Below, one piece after another: positions 18,153 to 26,612 of a DNA stretch of 64,000 nt; position 1 is the stretch's first letter; the number at the start of each line of letters is the position of its first letter. The DNA lies in NCBI RefSeq assembly GCF_003261575.2, contig NZ_CP036175.1, forward strand, positions 2,418,001-2,482,000, in the 5' to 3' direction. The notes under the pieces are model-generated. The model did not search any database. It saw only the letters and a list, made by a program, of their open reading frames with translations, and was not told the origin of the DNA. The position numbers and the translations under genes are program-made. The DNA is from Klebsiella huaxiensis. GTDB taxonomy: Bacteria; Pseudomonadota; Gammaproteobacteria; Enterobacterales; Enterobacteriaceae.

Positions 18153-19343
18153 ATGAATAATATGGCTGGCAATGCGCCCGAGGCGGGCGACTGGTTTGCA
18201 CGAGCGCGTCGATTGCAGAGACAGCAGTTGCATCAGCTGGCGCAGCAGGGGGAACTGGCAAGTCAAATAAGTGCTCTGGTGCATATGCTTCAGTGTGAGC
18301 GAGGTGCGTCAAACATCTGGTTGTGCTCGGGAGGCCGACTTTACGCCGCGGAGTGCCGGGCGGGTGCGGCGCTGGTGGATGAGCAATTAACGCTATTCTA
18401 TGCGGCGCTTGACCCAGCCCGTAGCTCAGCCAGCAGCGCGCTGTGCTGGCGTATCGCCAGCGCGGTCTGGTACTTGACGCAGCTAACGGTCCTACGCGAG
18501 CGCGTGCGCGGTCAGAAAATTGCCGCCGAGGAGGCGACGGGGCAATTTAGCCTTATCATCCGCCATCTGTTGAATATTGTCCCGCAGCTCAATGACAGCA
18601 TCGACGATCCGCAAATCGCCGGGCGCATGGTGGCACTCTACAGCTTTATGCAAGGGAAAGAGCTGGCCGGGCAGGAGCGTGCGCTGGGGGCGTTGGGCTT
18701 TGCTCGCGGGCAGTTTAGCGGTGAGCTGCGCCAGCAGCTGGTGGACCGTATTGACGGTCAGCAGCCTTGCTTTGACAGCTTCCAGGCCTTGGCTCATCCC
18801 CCGCAAACGACCCTGTTTGCTGAACAGTGTCAGGCCAGCCTGGAAATCGAACAGCTGCGGCGTATTGCCTGCACTCGCCAACCTCCTGCGGATGATGGCG
18901 AAACGGCATTGCGCTGGTTTTGCGCCCAGACTCAGCGCCTGGAGCAGCTGCGCGGAGTGGAAGAGCTGCTGATTGTTGACTTGCTTAACGCGACCGATGC
19001 TCTGCTGGAAGAAGAACAAGCCCCACCAACTGACTGGCAGGAGGCGGATGTCAGCGACAGCGTCACCCATAGGCTGGATAAACAGCTGTTGCCGCTGGTT
19101 CGCCAGCAGGCCCACGAGCTGCAACAGCTCTCCGGACAACTGGCATCGTTAAAGGATGCGCTGGAAGAGCGCAAACTGATTGAAAAAGCCAAAAGCGTGC
19201 TGATGGCTCACCAGGGAATGCAGGAGGAGCAGGCCTGGCAGGCGCTACGCAAAATGGCGATGGATAAGAATCAGCGTATGGTAGAGATAGCCCGCGCGCT
19301 GCTGACGGTGAAGTCGTTATGGCAGGTAACTCCAAAGGAGTAG
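18153..19343 (+). CDS. nasR: Nitrate/nitrite-responsive antiterminator NasR
   Basis: Soluble nitrate sensor that binds the nasF leader RNA and prevents termination. 396 residues from the ATG at 18153, which has GAGAGGGG ahead of it and matches K. oxytoca NasR (MNNMAGN...). Residues about 35-320 form the helical NIT nitrate-binding domain, with two conserved arginine regions (CERGASNIWLCSGG and RALGALGFARGQFS). The C-terminal ~60 residues are the ANTAR RNA-binding domain (ERKLIEKAKSVLMAHQGMQEEQAWQALRKMAM split across helices). It is transcribed separately, just upstream of the operon it controls. Confidence 0.96.
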   Translation: MNNMAGNAPEAGDWFARARRLQRQQLHQLAQQGELASQISALVHMLQCERGASNIWLCSGGRLYAAECRAGAALVDEQLTLFYAALDPARSSASSALCWRIASAVWYLTQLTVLRERVRGQKIAAEEATGQFSLIIRHLLNIVPQLNDSIDDPQIAGRMVALYSFMQGKELAGQERALGALGFARGQFSGELRQQLVDRIDGQQPCFDSFQALAHPPQTTLFAEQCQASLEIEQLRRIACTRQPPADDGETALRWFCAQTQRLEQLRGVEELLIVDLLNATDALLEEEQAPPTDWQEADVSDSVTHRLDKQLLPLVRQQAHELQQLSGQLASLKDALEERKLIEKAKSVLMAHQGMQEEQAWQALRKMAMDKNQRMVEIARALLTVKSLWQVTPKE

Positions 19344-19344
19344 A

Positions 19345-19383
19345 TGCACAATCAGTGGGCATTTGCTGCCAGACGACGGTGCA
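19345..19383 (+). promoter_or_regulatory. Tandem NtrC enhancer sites for nasF
   Basis: Two 17-base dyads of the NtrC type (TGCAC-N7-GTGCA). Site 1 at 19345-19361 is TGCAC-N7-GGGCA (9 of 10 bases). Site 2 at 19367-19383 is TGCCA-N7-GTGCA (8 of 10). They start 22 bases apart, two helical turns, so both would lie on the same DNA face. They sit about 119 and 97 bases before the expected transcript start. Nitrogen control of the K. oxytoca nas operon by NtrC is established. Confidence 0.7.
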
Positions 19384-19445
19384 TTTTTACCGTGAAATCG
19401 CCAGCATTGGCCGTGAAAAGTACGGAAAATGGGCATGTGCAATTC

Positions 19446-19461
19446 TGGCATCGGCTTTGCA
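19446..19461 (+). promoter_or_regulatory. Sigma54 promoter of the nas operon
   Basis: TGGCATCGGCTTTGCA has GG and GC at the exact -24/-12 spacing and matches TGGCAYR-N4-TTGCA throughout. The predicted start near 19472 gives a leader of about 118 bases before nasF, close to the leader length described for K. oxytoca nasF. Confidence 0.88.
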
Positions 19462-19471
19462 TTTGATAAAA

Positions 19472-19530
19472 TGAGTGAATAAAAGTTTTGGGCAACGGGC
19501 CAATGGCGGTGCGTGTGTCCATGGATAAAG
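19472..19530 (+). ncRNA. nasF leader RNA, NasR target region
   Basis: 5' half of the attenuator leader. A short hairpin near 19488-19503 presents AACGGG in its loop, with the A at position 1 and G at position 4 expected for ANTAR targets. Its closing pair is imperfect. The second ANTAR hairpin, which should overlap the 5' arm of the terminator, is not obvious by eye. Confidence 0.55.
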
Positions 19531-19570
19531 GCGTCCTGCAGTGCGTAAGCACTGCCGGGCGCTTTTTTTT
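19531..19570 (+). terminator. nasF leader terminator (attenuator)
   Basis: Long stem with arms GCGTCCTGCAGTGC and GCACTGCCGGGCGC, a GTAA loop and eight T, ending 19 bases before the nasF start. By family knowledge NasR bound to nitrate or nitrite blocks it. Confidence 0.9.
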
Positions 19571-19589
19571 GCGCGTTTCTGGAGCGGTT

Positions 19590-20846
19590 ATGGGCGATAA
19601 GTTTTCGATTTCACGGCGGCGTTTATTACAGTCAGGGGCCGCGCTGGGCGGCGCAATGCTGCTGCCCGGCATGATGCAGGCGGCGTGGGCGGCAGGTTCG
19701 GATAAGCCGGAACAGACCACCGTGCGGGTGGGTTTTATTCCACTGACCGACTGCGCGCCCTTAGCCATTGCCTCCCTGAAGGGGTTTGATAAAAAGCACG
19801 GCATTACCCTCGTGCCGAGCAAAGAGGCCAGTTGGGCGGCGGTGCGTGACAAGCTGGTCGCCGGAGAGCTGGACGCCGCGCACATTCTGTACGGCATGCT
19901 TTACGGCCTCGAACTGGGCATCGCCAGTAAACCGCAGGCGATGGCCAATCTGATGACCCTTAACCGCAATGGTCAGGCCATTACCCTTTCCAGCGAGCTA
20001 CAAGAGAAGGGCGTCACCGACCTTAGCGGGCTGAAAAAAATGATCGGCCAGAGCGCGCCGGGCAGCTACACCTTCGCCCACACCTTCCCTACCGGTACCC
20101 ACGCGATGTGGCTCTACTACTGGCTGGCAAGCGGCGGAATTAACCCATTCGAAGATATCCGCACGGTTGTCGTGCCGCCACCGCAAATGGTGATGAACAT
20201 GCGCATCGGCAATATGAGCGGTTTCTGCGTCGGTGAGCCGTGGAACGCGCGCGCCATTAACGATCGCATCGGCTTTACCGCCGCCACCTCTCAGGATATC
20301 TGGCCGGAACATCCGGAAAAAATTCTCGGTACCCGCAGCGAATGGGTTGAGCGCAATCCCAATACCGCGCGCGCGCTGGTGGCAGCGGTGATGGAGGCTC
20401 AGCGCTGGATTGAAGCCTCGGCGGATAACACCCGTGAAACGGCGCGGATCCTCGCCAGGCGCGCATGGCTGAACACCAAAGAGCAGTACCTCACCGGACG
20501 CATGCTCGGTGAGTACGACAACGGTATCGGTCGCCACTGGCAGGATGCGCACCCGATGCGTTTCTACGCGCAGGGCGAAGTGAGCTTCCCGTGGCTCTCG
20601 GACGGGATGTGGTTTTTGACCCAATTCCGCCGCTGGGGATTACTGAAATCGGCGCCGGATTATCAGGCGGTGGCCCAGCGTATTAACCGTATTGACGTCT
20701 GGAAAGAGGCCGCGCAGGCGGTGGGCGGTATCAGCACGCCAACGCAACTGCTGCGCAGTAGCACATTGCTGGACGGCAAGGTCTGGAATGGGGTTGACCC
20801 GGAAGGCTACGCCCGCAGTTTCGCGATTCAACGTAAGGGGGCATGA
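19590..20846 (+). CDS. nasF: Nitrate ABC transporter substrate-binding protein NasF
   Basis: Periplasmic nitrate/nitrite binding protein (NrtA family), 418 residues. The frame is open further upstream, but the start is placed at the ATG at 19590: GGAG lies five bases before it, and the longer form would begin inside the leader. The N-terminus MGDKFSISRRRLLQSGAALGG is a twin-arginine signal, followed by an Ala cleavage zone, so export is probably through Tat. Ligand-binding region WLYYWLASGGINP and VVVPPPQMVMNM are typical of NrtA. It is the first gene of nasFEDCBA; nasE follows after one base. Confidence 0.95.
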   Translation: MGDKFSISRRRLLQSGAALGGAMLLPGMMQAAWAAGSDKPEQTTVRVGFIPLTDCAPLAIASLKGFDKKHGITLVPSKEASWAAVRDKLVAGELDAAHILYGMLYGLELGIASKPQAMANLMTLNRNGQAITLSSELQEKGVTDLSGLKKMIGQSAPGSYTFAHTFPTGTHAMWLYYWLASGGINPFEDIRTVVVPPPQMVMNMRIGNMSGFCVGEPWNARAINDRIGFTAATSQDIWPEHPEKILGTRSEWVERNPNTARALVAAVMEAQRWIEASADNTRETARILARRAWLNTKEQYLTGRMLGEYDNGIGRHWQDAHPMRFYAQGEVSFPWLSDGMWFLTQFRRWGLLKSAPDYQAVAQRINRIDVWKEAAQAVGGISTPTQLLRSSTLLDGKVWNGVDPEGYARSFAIQRKGA

Positions 20847-20847
20847 G

Positions 20848-21732
20848 ATGAAACACGCATATAAAACGCAACCGCAGGACAACGCAGAGAAAACGCCCGG
20901 CGAAGTCATTACTCTGCCGCCGGTGCAGGTGCGCAAAACCACGCCTCCCGTCAGGCGCTGGCTGCGTGATACGACTCAGCGCCTGCTGCCGCCGCTGCTC
21001 GGGCTGGGGTTATTACTGCTGGGCTGGCAGCTGGCGGCGATGAACAGCAAAGGTTTCCCGACCCCGCTCAGTACTCTGGATTCTGCGCTGACGATCTTTG
21101 CTGACCCGTTTTATCAGGACGGACCGAATGATATGGGGATCGGCTGGAACGTGCTGGCATCGTTGCAGCGCGTGGCGATAGGGTTTGGCCTCGCCGCGCT
21201 GGCGGGTATTCCGTTGGGCTTCCTGATTGGCCGCTCAGTATTCTTCGCCCGGATGTTTAACCCGCTGATTGCCCTGTTGCGTCCGGTCAGTCCGCTGGCC
21301 TGGTTGCCCATTGGCCTGTTGCTGTTCCAGAAAGCGGAACCCGCTTCTAGCTGGACCATTTTTATCTGCTCTATCTGGCCGATGGTGATTAACACTGCCG
21401 AGGGCGTACGGCGCATTCCGCAGGATTACCTCAATGTGGCCCGCGTGCTGCAGCTTTCCGAATGGACGGTGATGCGCAAGATCCTCTTTCCGGCGGTATT
21501 GCCCGCCGTGCTGACCGGGGTTCGTCTCTCCATCGGCATCGCCTGGCTGGTGATCGTCGCCGCTGAAATGCTCACCGGTGGCTTAGGGATCGGCTTCTGG
21601 ATCTGGAACGAGTGGAACAACCTCAACGTAGAAAACATCATCATCGCCATCGTCATCATCGGCGTGGTCGGGTTACTGCTGGAACAGGGGCTGATGTTGC
21701 TCGCCCGTCGTTTTAGCTGGCAGGAAAAATAA
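20848..21732 (+). CDS. nasE: Nitrate ABC transporter permease NasE
   Basis: 294 residues. The ATG at 20848 lies directly after the nasF stop and has GGGGG ten bases before it. A hydrophilic N-terminus (to about residue 35) precedes some six helices of the binding-protein-dependent permease type (NrtB). The EAA loop that docks the ATPase is LNVARVLQLSEWTVMRKILFP, continuing AVLPAVLTGVRLSIG. It forms the membrane channel with NasD and receives nitrate from NasF. Confidence 0.94.
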   Translation: MKHAYKTQPQDNAEKTPGEVITLPPVQVRKTTPPVRRWLRDTTQRLLPPLLGLGLLLLGWQLAAMNSKGFPTPLSTLDSALTIFADPFYQDGPNDMGIGWNVLASLQRVAIGFGLAALAGIPLGFLIGRSVFFARMFNPLIALLRPVSPLAWLPIGLLLFQKAEPASSWTIFICSIWPMVINTAEGVRRIPQDYLNVARVLQLSEWTVMRKILFPAVLPAVLTGVRLSIGIAWLVIVAAEMLTGGLGIGFWIWNEWNNLNVENIIIAIVIIGVVGLLLEQGLMLLARRFSWQEK

Positions 21733-21742
21733 GGAGTCGCAA

Positions 21743-22531
21743 ATGAAACCATTAATTCAGGTCCAGGGCGTCAGCCAGCGCTTCAACACCGCCAGCGGTG
21801 AATTCCTCGCATTGCAGAATGTCTCCTTCGACATCTATGAAGGGGAAACCATTAGCCTGATTGGCCACTCCGGCTGCGGCAAATCAACCCTGCTGAATCT
21901 GATTGCCGGGATAACCCTGCCGACGGAAGGCGGTCTGCTGTGCGACAACCGTGAAATCGCCGGGCCGGGGCCGGAACGCGCGGTGGTGTTCCAGAACCAC
22001 TCCCTGCTGCCGTGGCTGACCTGCTTTGACAACGTGGCGCTGGCGGTGGATCAGGTCTTTCGTCGCAGCATGAGCAAAGCCGAACGCAAAGAGTGGATTG
22101 AGCACAACCTTGAGCGCGTGCAGATGGGGCACGCTTTGCATAAGCGTCCGGGGGAAATTTCCGGCGGGATGAAGCAGCGCGTCGGTATCGCCCGGGCGCT
22201 GGCAATGAAGCCGAAAGTGCTGCTGCTGGATGAACCCTTTGGCGCACTCGATGCCCTGACCCGGGCGCATTTACAGGACGCGGTAATGCAGATCCAGCAG
22301 TCGCTGAATACCACTATCGTGATGATTACCCACGATGTTGATGAAGCGGTGCTGCTTTCCGACAGGGTACTGATGATGACCAACGGCCCGGCGGCGACGG
22401 TTGGGGAGATCCTCGATGTCAATCTGCCGCGCCCGCGTAACCGCGTGCAGTTGGCGGACGACGGCCGCTATCACCATCTGCGCCAGCAGATCCTGCATTT
22501 CCTCTATGAAAAACAACCCAAAGCGGCATAG
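21743..22531 (+). CDS. nasD: Nitrate ABC transporter ATPase NasD
   Basis: 262 residues. Walker A GHSGCGKSTLLNL near 39, Q-loop in VVFQNHSLLPWL, signature ISGGMKQRVGIARAL near 140, Walker B VLLLDEPFGALDALTR near 160, switch His in ITHDVDEA. Closest type is the nitrate/sulfonate importer ATPase. AAGGAG lies six bases ahead of the start and the reductase frame begins ten bases after its stop. Confidence 0.95.
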   Translation: MKPLIQVQGVSQRFNTASGEFLALQNVSFDIYEGETISLIGHSGCGKSTLLNLIAGITLPTEGGLLCDNREIAGPGPERAVVFQNHSLLPWLTCFDNVALAVDQVFRRSMSKAERKEWIEHNLERVQMGHALHKRPGEISGGMKQRVGIARALAMKPKVLLLDEPFGALDALTRAHLQDAVMQIQQSLNTTIVMITHDVDEAVLLSDRVLMMTNGPAATVGEILDVNLPRPRNRVQLADDGRYHHLRQQILHFLYEKQPKAA

Positions 22532-22541
22532 GGAGGCGGCG

Positions 22542-25500
22542 ATGAAGCGGCAACTGGTGATTATCGGCAACGGCATGGCGGCGACTCGCCTGGCGCAGGC
22601 GCTGGTGGAGCGCGATGCGCAGCGGTTTAGCATCACGATTATTGGTGATGAACCGTGCCAGGCCTATAACCGCATTCAGCTGTCGCCGGTGCTTGGCGGA
22701 GAGAAAACGGCATCCGAGATGCAACTGCTGCCAGAAGCGTGGTATCAGCAGCATGACGTCACAATACGCGCCGGAGAGTCGGTCATCGCGGTGGATATTC
22801 AGGCCCGCACTCTACAAACCACCGACGGAAAACTCTGCTGGGATGAGCTGGTCTTCGCCACCGGATCGTTGCCGTTTATGCCGCCGCTGTTGGGTATTGA
22901 GCTGCCGCATGTTTTTGCGTTTCGCACTATTGCGGACGTTGAGGGCATTCTGGCAATCAACGGTCCGGCGGTGGTCATCGGCGGCGGCGTGCTTGGCGTT
23001 GAAGCCGCTGCGGCGCTACGACGCTACGGTGACAACGTCACTTTGTTACATCGCGGGCGCTGGCTGATGGAGCAGCAGACCGATGCCTTTGCTGGTGAAC
23101 AGCTGCAAATACAGCTTGCCGAGCGTGGGATCCGCTGCGTGATGGAGAGCCGCATCGCCGCCATTAATGAGCGGGAAGTGCTGCTGGAGGATGGCCGCGC
23201 CTTTGCCGCCTCGCGGGTGGTACTGGCGACCGGCGTGCAGCCTAACAAACTGCTGGCCGAGTGCAGCGGGTTGGCGTGTGGCCGCGGAATTATTGTTGAC
23301 CGCCAAATGGCTACTGCACAGCCGGGCGTCAGCGCCATTGGTGAATGTTGCGAAATCGATGGTCAGACCTGGGGGCTGGTGGCGCCGTGCCTGCGCCAGG
23401 CCGAGGTGCTTGCCGACCGTCTGTGCGGTCATGCCGGAGAAGATTTTCACTGGCAGGATAGCGGCACGCGCCTGAAGGTGACCGGCATTGAGCTATTCAG
23501 CGCTGGTGAACTGCGCGCTGATGAACAGGATGAAATTTGTACCAGCTGGGATCCGCTGGACCGCCACTACCGTCGCCTGCTGCTGCGCGATGGCAAGCTG
23601 CGCGGCGTCGTGTTGCTGGGCGATTGCGCCAGCGCCGCGCCGCTCACCGCCCTGCTGGGGGCGCATGCGCCCGCACCGGCAGACTGGCTCTTTGATCCTT
23701 CTTCAACGATGCAGCCGCGCGCTGCGGGACAAACTACCATGACAAAACCTGTTTTAGTGCTGGTCGGACACGGTATGGTCGGCCACCACTTTCTTGAGCA
23801 ATGCGTCAGCCGTAACCTTCATCAGCAATACCGGATTGTGGTGTTCTGCGAAGAGCGCTATGCCGCCTACGATCGGGTACATCTGTCGGAATATTTCGCC
23901 GGACGCAGCGCCGAATCACTGTCGTTGGTGGAAGGGGACTTCTTCGCTCAGAACGGCATTGAGCTGCGTTTGCGGGAATCGGTCGCCAGCATTGACCGTG
24001 AAGCGCGAGTGGTGCGCGATGCCCAGGGCCACGAAACTCATTGGGATAAACTGGTGCTGGCAACGGGATCTTATCCGTTTGTCCCGCCGGTCTCAGGCAA
24101 TGATCACGAAGGCTGCTTTGTCTACCGTACGCTTGACGATCTGGATCAGATTGCCGCCCGCGCCGCTAACGCCAGCAGTGGAGTGGTGATCGGCGGCGGC
24201 CTGCTCGGACTGGAAGCGGCTAATGCGCTCAAGCAACTGGGACTGGAAACGCACGTTGTGGAGTTTGCGCCAAACCTGATGGCGGTACAGCTGGACAACG
24301 GCGGCGCGGCGATGCTGCGGGAGAAAATCAGCGAACTGGGCGTAGGGGTGCACACCAGCAAGGCGACGACGGAAATTGTCGAGCATGAGCAGGGATTGAT
24401 GCTGAACTTCGCCGATGGTGGCTCTCTGAAAACCGATATGGTGGTGTTTTCGGCGGGTATCCGCCCGCAGGACGCGCTGGCCCGCAGCAGCGAGCTGGAA
24501 ATTGGCGAACGCGGCGGGATTTGTATCGACAACCAGTGCCGCACCTCGGATCCGGATGTGTTGGCAATTGGCGAGTGCGCCCTGTGGGAGAACAAAATTT
24601 ATGGTCTGGTGGCTCCCGGTTATCAGATGGCGCGCGCCGCCGCCGCAACCCTGGCGGGCGAAGAGGCCAGCTTCACCGGGGCCGATATGAGTACCAAGCT
24701 GAAGTTGCTGGGCGTCGATGTGGCCTCTTTCGGCGACGCTCAGGGACGCACGCCGGGCTGCCAGAGCTACCAGTGGACCCACGGACCGGAGCAAATCTAC
24801 AAAAAAATCGTGGTCAGTCAGGATGGTAAAACCCTGCTCGGCGGTGTACTGGTCGGTGATGCTGGTGATTATTCCACGCTGCTGCAGATGATGCTCAATG
24901 GCATGGCATTGCCCGCGCGCCCGGAAAGTTTGATTCTTCCGGCGCTGGAGGGCAGCGCGCCGAAAGCGCTCGGCGTAGCGGCATTGCCGGACAGCGCCCA
25001 GATTTGCTCCTGTCACAACGTCAGTAAGGCCGATATCTGCCTTGCGGTGAGAGGCGGTGCGGGCGATATGGCGGCGATCAAGAGCTGCACCAAAGCGGCA
25101 ACCGGCTGCGGCGGCTGTAGCGCGCTGGTGAAACAGGTGATGGAGTACCAGCTTGGCGAGCAGGGTGTTGAAGTCAAAAAAGATGTCTGCGAGCACTTTC
25201 CGTGGTCGCGTCAGGAGATCTTCCACCTGGTGCGCGTCAACCATATTCGCACCTTCGAACAGCTGATTAGTCGCTACGGCCAGGGTCACGGTTGCGAAAT
25301 CTGTAAACCGCTGGTGGCGTCGGTGCTGGCTTCCTGCTGGAACGAATATCTGTTGAAACCAGCGCATCTGCCGCTTCAGGACACTAACGATCGCTACTTC
25401 GCCAATATCCAGAAAGACGGTACCTACTCGGTGGTGCCGCGCATGGCGGCGGGGGAAGTGACACCGGATGGGCTGATTGCGATCGGACAGATTGCCAAAC

Positions 25501-26612
25501 GCTATCAGCTGTATAGCAAAGTGACCGGCGGCCAGCGTATCGACCTGTTCGGCGCGCGCCTGGAGCAGCTTCCGGCGATCTGGCGCGAACTGGCGGAGGC
25601 GGGCTTTGAAACCGGCCACGCCTACGGCAAATCCCTGCGCACGGTGAAATCCTGCGTCGGGTCGACCTGGTGCCGTTACGGCGTGCAGGATTCCACCGGC
25701 CTGGCGGTCACCCTCGAACACCGCTACAAAGGGCTGCGCGCACCGCACAAAATTAAAATGGCGGTCTCCGGTTGTACCCGCGAATGTGCGGAAGCTCAGG
25801 GGAAGGATATCGGCGTTATCGCGACCGAAAAGGGTTGGAATCTGTACGTTTGCGGCAACGGCGGCATGAAGCCGCGTCATGCCGACCTGTTCGCCAGCGA
25901 CCTTGATGAAGCAACGCTTATCCGCAGTATTGACCGACTGCTGATGTTCTATATTCGCACCGCCGATCGACTGCAGCGCACCAGTACCTGGATGGATAAC
26001 CTTGAGGGCGGAGTCGACTATCTGCGTGAAGTTATCCTTGAAGACAGTCTCGGGATTGGCGAAGAGCTGGAGCAGGAGATGGCGCGGGTGGTGGACAGCT
26101 ACCAGTGTGAATGGCAAACCACCCTTAACGATCCGCAGCGGCTGGCGCTGTTCCGCTCTTACGTCAATAGCGATGAGCCGGACGAGGCGGTACAGCGGCA
26201 AACCTTGCGCGGTCAACCGCAACTGGCCCCGACCGCTGCGCTGGCTGAACCGACGCTGCCGTCTCGTCCGTGGCAGGCTATTTGCGATCTTGATGCCATT
26301 CCGCCGCAGGCGGGCATTGGCGCGCGGCTCGGAGAGCGGCAGATAGCGCTGTTCCGCTTTGATGACCAGGTCTATGCCCTTGATAACCTTGAGCCCGGCA
26401 GCGAGGCCAACGTGCTGTCGCGCGGACTGCTTGGCGATGCGGGCGGCGAACCGATTGTGATTTCGCCGTTGTACAAGCAGCGGATCCGCCTGCGCGACGG
26501 TCGTCAGTGTGACGGTAGTGAACGGTCGGTACGCGCCTGGCCGGTGAAAATTGAGAATGGCAAGGTGTGGGTCGGCAACCAGCAACTGCTCGTTCGCGCG
26601 GAGGCCTCCTGA
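22542..26612 (+). CDS. nasB: NasC-NasB continuous frame: NADH reductase fused to assimilatory nitrite reductase
   Basis: One unbroken 1356-codon frame. Residues 1-399 correspond to NasC, an FAD/NADH pyridine nucleotide-disulfide reductase-type protein (IIGNGMAATRLAQAL, VVIGGGVLGVEAAAAL) that feeds electrons to NasA. Residues 400-1356 start with MTKPVLVLVGHGM and are exactly the 957 residues of NasB, which reduces nitrite to ammonium. NasB parts in order: FAD and NADH folds, two BFD-type [2Fe-2S] clusters (CSCHN...CGGC and a second ending GCEICKP), siroheme/[4Fe-4S] motif CVGSTWC...CTREC, and a C-terminal NirD/Rieske-like domain. The start at 22542 has GGGAGG. An internal ATG at 23739 has only a weak ribosome site. 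In K. oxytoca nasC and nasB are named as separate genes. Confidence 0.9.
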   Translation: MKRQLVIIGNGMAATRLAQALVERDAQRFSITIIGDEPCQAYNRIQLSPVLGGEKTASEMQLLPEAWYQQHDVTIRAGESVIAVDIQARTLQTTDGKLCWDELVFATGSLPFMPPLLGIELPHVFAFRTIADVEGILAINGPAVVIGGGVLGVEAAAALRRYGDNVTLLHRGRWLMEQQTDAFAGEQLQIQLAERGIRCVMESRIAAINEREVLLEDGRAFAASRVVLATGVQPNKLLAECSGLACGRGIIVDRQMATAQPGVSAIGECCEIDGQTWGLVAPCLRQAEVLADRLCGHAGEDFHWQDSGTRLKVTGIELFSAGELRADEQDEICTSWDPLDRHYRRLLLRDGKLRGVVLLGDCASAAPLTALLGAHAPAPADWLFDPSSTMQPRAAGQTTMTKPVLVLVGHGMVGHHFLEQCVSRNLHQQYRIVVFCEERYAAYDRVHLSEYFAGRSAESLSLVEGDFFAQNGIELRLRESVASIDREARVVRDAQGHETHWDKLVLATGSYPFVPPVSGNDHEGCFVYRTLDDLDQIAARAANASSGVVIGGGLLGLEAANALKQLGLETHVVEFAPNLMAVQLDNGGAAMLREKISELGVGVHTSKATTEIVEHEQGLMLNFADGGSLKTDMVVFSAGIRPQDALARSSELEIGERGGICIDNQCRTSDPDVLAIGECALWENKIYGLVAPGYQMARAAAATLAGEEASFTGADMSTKLKLLGVDVASFGDAQGRTPGCQSYQWTHGPEQIYKKIVVSQDGKTLLGGVLVGDAGDYSTLLQMMLNGMALPARPESLILPALEGSAPKALGVAALPDSAQICSCHNVSKADICLAVRGGAGDMAAIKSCTKAATGCGGCSALVKQVMEYQLGEQGVEVKKDVCEHFPWSRQEIFHLVRVNHIRTFEQLISRYGQGHGCEICKPLVASVLASCWNEYLLKPAHLPLQDTNDRYFANIQKDGTYSVVPRMAAGEVTPDGLIAIGQIAKRYQLYSKVTGGQRIDLFGARLEQLPAIWRELAEAGFETGHAYGKSLRTVKSCVGSTWCRYGVQDSTGLAVTLEHRYKGLRAPHKIKMAVSGCTRECAEAQGKDIGVIATEKGWNLYVCGNGGMKPRHADLFASDLDEATLIRSIDRLLMFYIRTADRLQRTSTWMDNLEGGVDYLREVILEDSLGIGEELEQEMARVVDSYQCEWQTTLNDPQRLALFRSYVNSDEPDEAVQRQTLRGQPQLAPTAALAEPTLPSRPWQAICDLDAIPPQAGIGARLGERQIALFRFDDQVYALDNLEPGSEANVLSRGLLGDAGGEPIVISPLYKQRIRLRDGRQCDGSERSVRAWPVKIENGKVWVGNQQLLVRAEAS

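Noticed and set aside
24093..26585. 830-codon open frame on the minus strand opposite nasB
   Set aside because: Mirror frame of a GC-rich gene; low-complexity His/Arg/Gln composition and no family motif, while the plus strand is clearly NasB.
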